Shown here: piece by piece, positions 53,260-53,714 of the stretch
Layout: each line of letters starts with the position of its first letter
How positions within the stretch are numbered: position 1 is the first letter of the stretch
Assembly (NCBI RefSeq): GCF_000447205.1
Contig: NZ_AUWY01000078.1
Location: 1 to 53,714, forward strand
Origin: Sphingobium ummariense RL-3
GTDB taxonomy: Bacteria; Pseudomonadota; Alphaproteobacteria; Sphingomonadales; Sphingomonadaceae
DNA: 53,714 nt
Reading direction: 5' to 3'
Made by a program: the position numbers and the translations under genes
The notes under the pieces: model-generated
Told to the model about the DNA's origin: nothing
The model's input: the letters and a program-made list of their open reading frames with translations, nothing else
Database searches by the model: none

Positions 53260-53714
53260 GGACGCTGTGGCTGCTGGCCGGACGCGACCTGACGCAGGCC
53301 TGGCGCGCGGGCGGTCTGTGGCTGCCGGTCGCCTTCCTGCTGCTGGTGGCCAGCCTTTATCCCTTCGCCGTGGGACCGGACGCTGCACTGCTGCGCCGGT
53401 CGGGCGGCGGCATGCTGTGGATCGCGGCGCTGCTGGCGGCGCTGCTGCCCGTCGATCGGCTGGTCGCGCCCGATCGGGACGCGGGCGTGCTGGACCAGAT
53501 CGCGCTGCGCGGCATCGGCGAGGAGATGGTGCTGCTGGCGCGGCTGGCGGCACACTGGCTTGGCTTCGGGCCGCCGCTGATGATCGCCGCCCTGCCCGCG
53601 GCCGCGCTGCTGAAACTGGACGGGGCGACGGTGGCGCTGCTGGAGGCGGGGCTGCTGATCGGCACACCGGCGCTGGCGGCGCTGGGCCTGCTGGTCGCGA
53701 CGCTGACGGCGGGG
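53256..53714 (+). CDS. ccmB: Haem exporter permease CcmB (partial, cut by window end)
   Basis: The first 153 codons of the membrane subunit of the CcmAB exporter. The ATG overlaps the ccmA stop. MRTLWLLAGRDLTQAWRAGG and the helices LWLPVAFLLLVASLYPFAVG and MLWIAALLAALLPVDRL are typical. The gene continues beyond the window; ccmC and the rest are expected after it. Confidence 0.93.
   Translation, partial: MRTLWLLAGRDLTQAWRAGGLWLPVAFLLLVASLYPFAVGPDAALLRRSGGGMLWIAALLAALLPVDRLVAPDRDAGVLDQIALRGIGEEMVLLARLAAHWLGFGPPLMIAALPAAALLKLDGATVALLEAGLLIGTPALAALGLLVATLTAG

Overview
The window is about 53.7 kb of GC-rich, densely coding alphaproteobacterial chromosome, most likely from a sphingomonad (Sphingobium/Sphingomonas type). 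The evidence for this is as follows. The rpsB-to-fabZ envelope cluster has no lpxD, lpxA or lpxB, which fits a lineage that makes glycosphingolipids instead of lipid A. An alphaproteobacterial LexA box (GAAC-N7-GAAC) is present. Several proteins are typical of sphingomonads (SWFGD/DUF2171 protein, short Flp pilins, KTSC, DUF3052). Palindromic REP-like repeats lie between genes. No prophage, insertion sequence, CRISPR array or plasmid function is visible; this is core chromosome with small accessory insertions.

Layout. 0-6.6 kb: tpiA, divergent from ppiD-trpE, then a leftward NUDIX / extensin-like / DJ-1 group. 6.7-12.7 kb: tRNA-Ala(CGC), a DUF2171 protein, a DUF486 membrane protein, the leftward xseB-ispA-coaD-cyclophilin-queA run, and a small lipoprotein. 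12.65-20.7 kb: a divergent HxlR regulator/SDR pair with a candidate operator, purL, a membrane protein with a DUF3052 protein, a BioC-like methyltransferase, a DUF418 protein, bfd-bfr iron storage, and mutT. 20.7-28.5 kb: two Flp pilin genes, an M48 metalloprotease, accA, xerD, a 600-residue exported protein of unknown function, a one-helix protein, and aroK-aroB. 28.6-40.8 kb: one long leftward macro-cluster rpsB-tsf-(broken ATPase)-pyrH-frr-uppS-cdsA-dxr-rseP-bamA-skp-fabZ-rpmE. It links translation, isoprenoid, phospholipid and outer-membrane assembly. 40.8-46 kb: a LexA-box-controlled small membrane protein, psd-pssA (phosphatidylethanolamine synthesis), icd, and a GNAT/nitrilase fusion. 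46-53.7 kb: KTSC protein, FAD monooxygenase, GST, a membrane-anchored unknown, a patatin-like phospholipase with a lipoprotein, phhB, a minimal zincin, ccmA, and ccmB cut by the window end.

The most interesting signals are regulatory. (1) The divergent region upstream of rpsB carries a perfect alphaproteobacterial LexA box over a sigma70-like promoter for an uncharacterised 71-residue membrane protein, a candidate SOS-controlled small protein. (2) The same intergenic region encodes an rpsB leader in which a 12-bp stem sequesters the whole Shine-Dalgarno sequence, a candidate translational switch. (3) A low-GC AAA ATPase interrupted by a single in-frame amber codon sits inside the conserved tsf-pyrH junction. 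(4) Two REPIN-like inverted repeat pairs of different families are present. No intergenic stretch exceeds about 300 bases.

All functions are read from recognisable motifs and gene context; no database search was run. Start codons that differ from the longest open frame were chosen from ribosome-binding sites, family lengths and overlaps.
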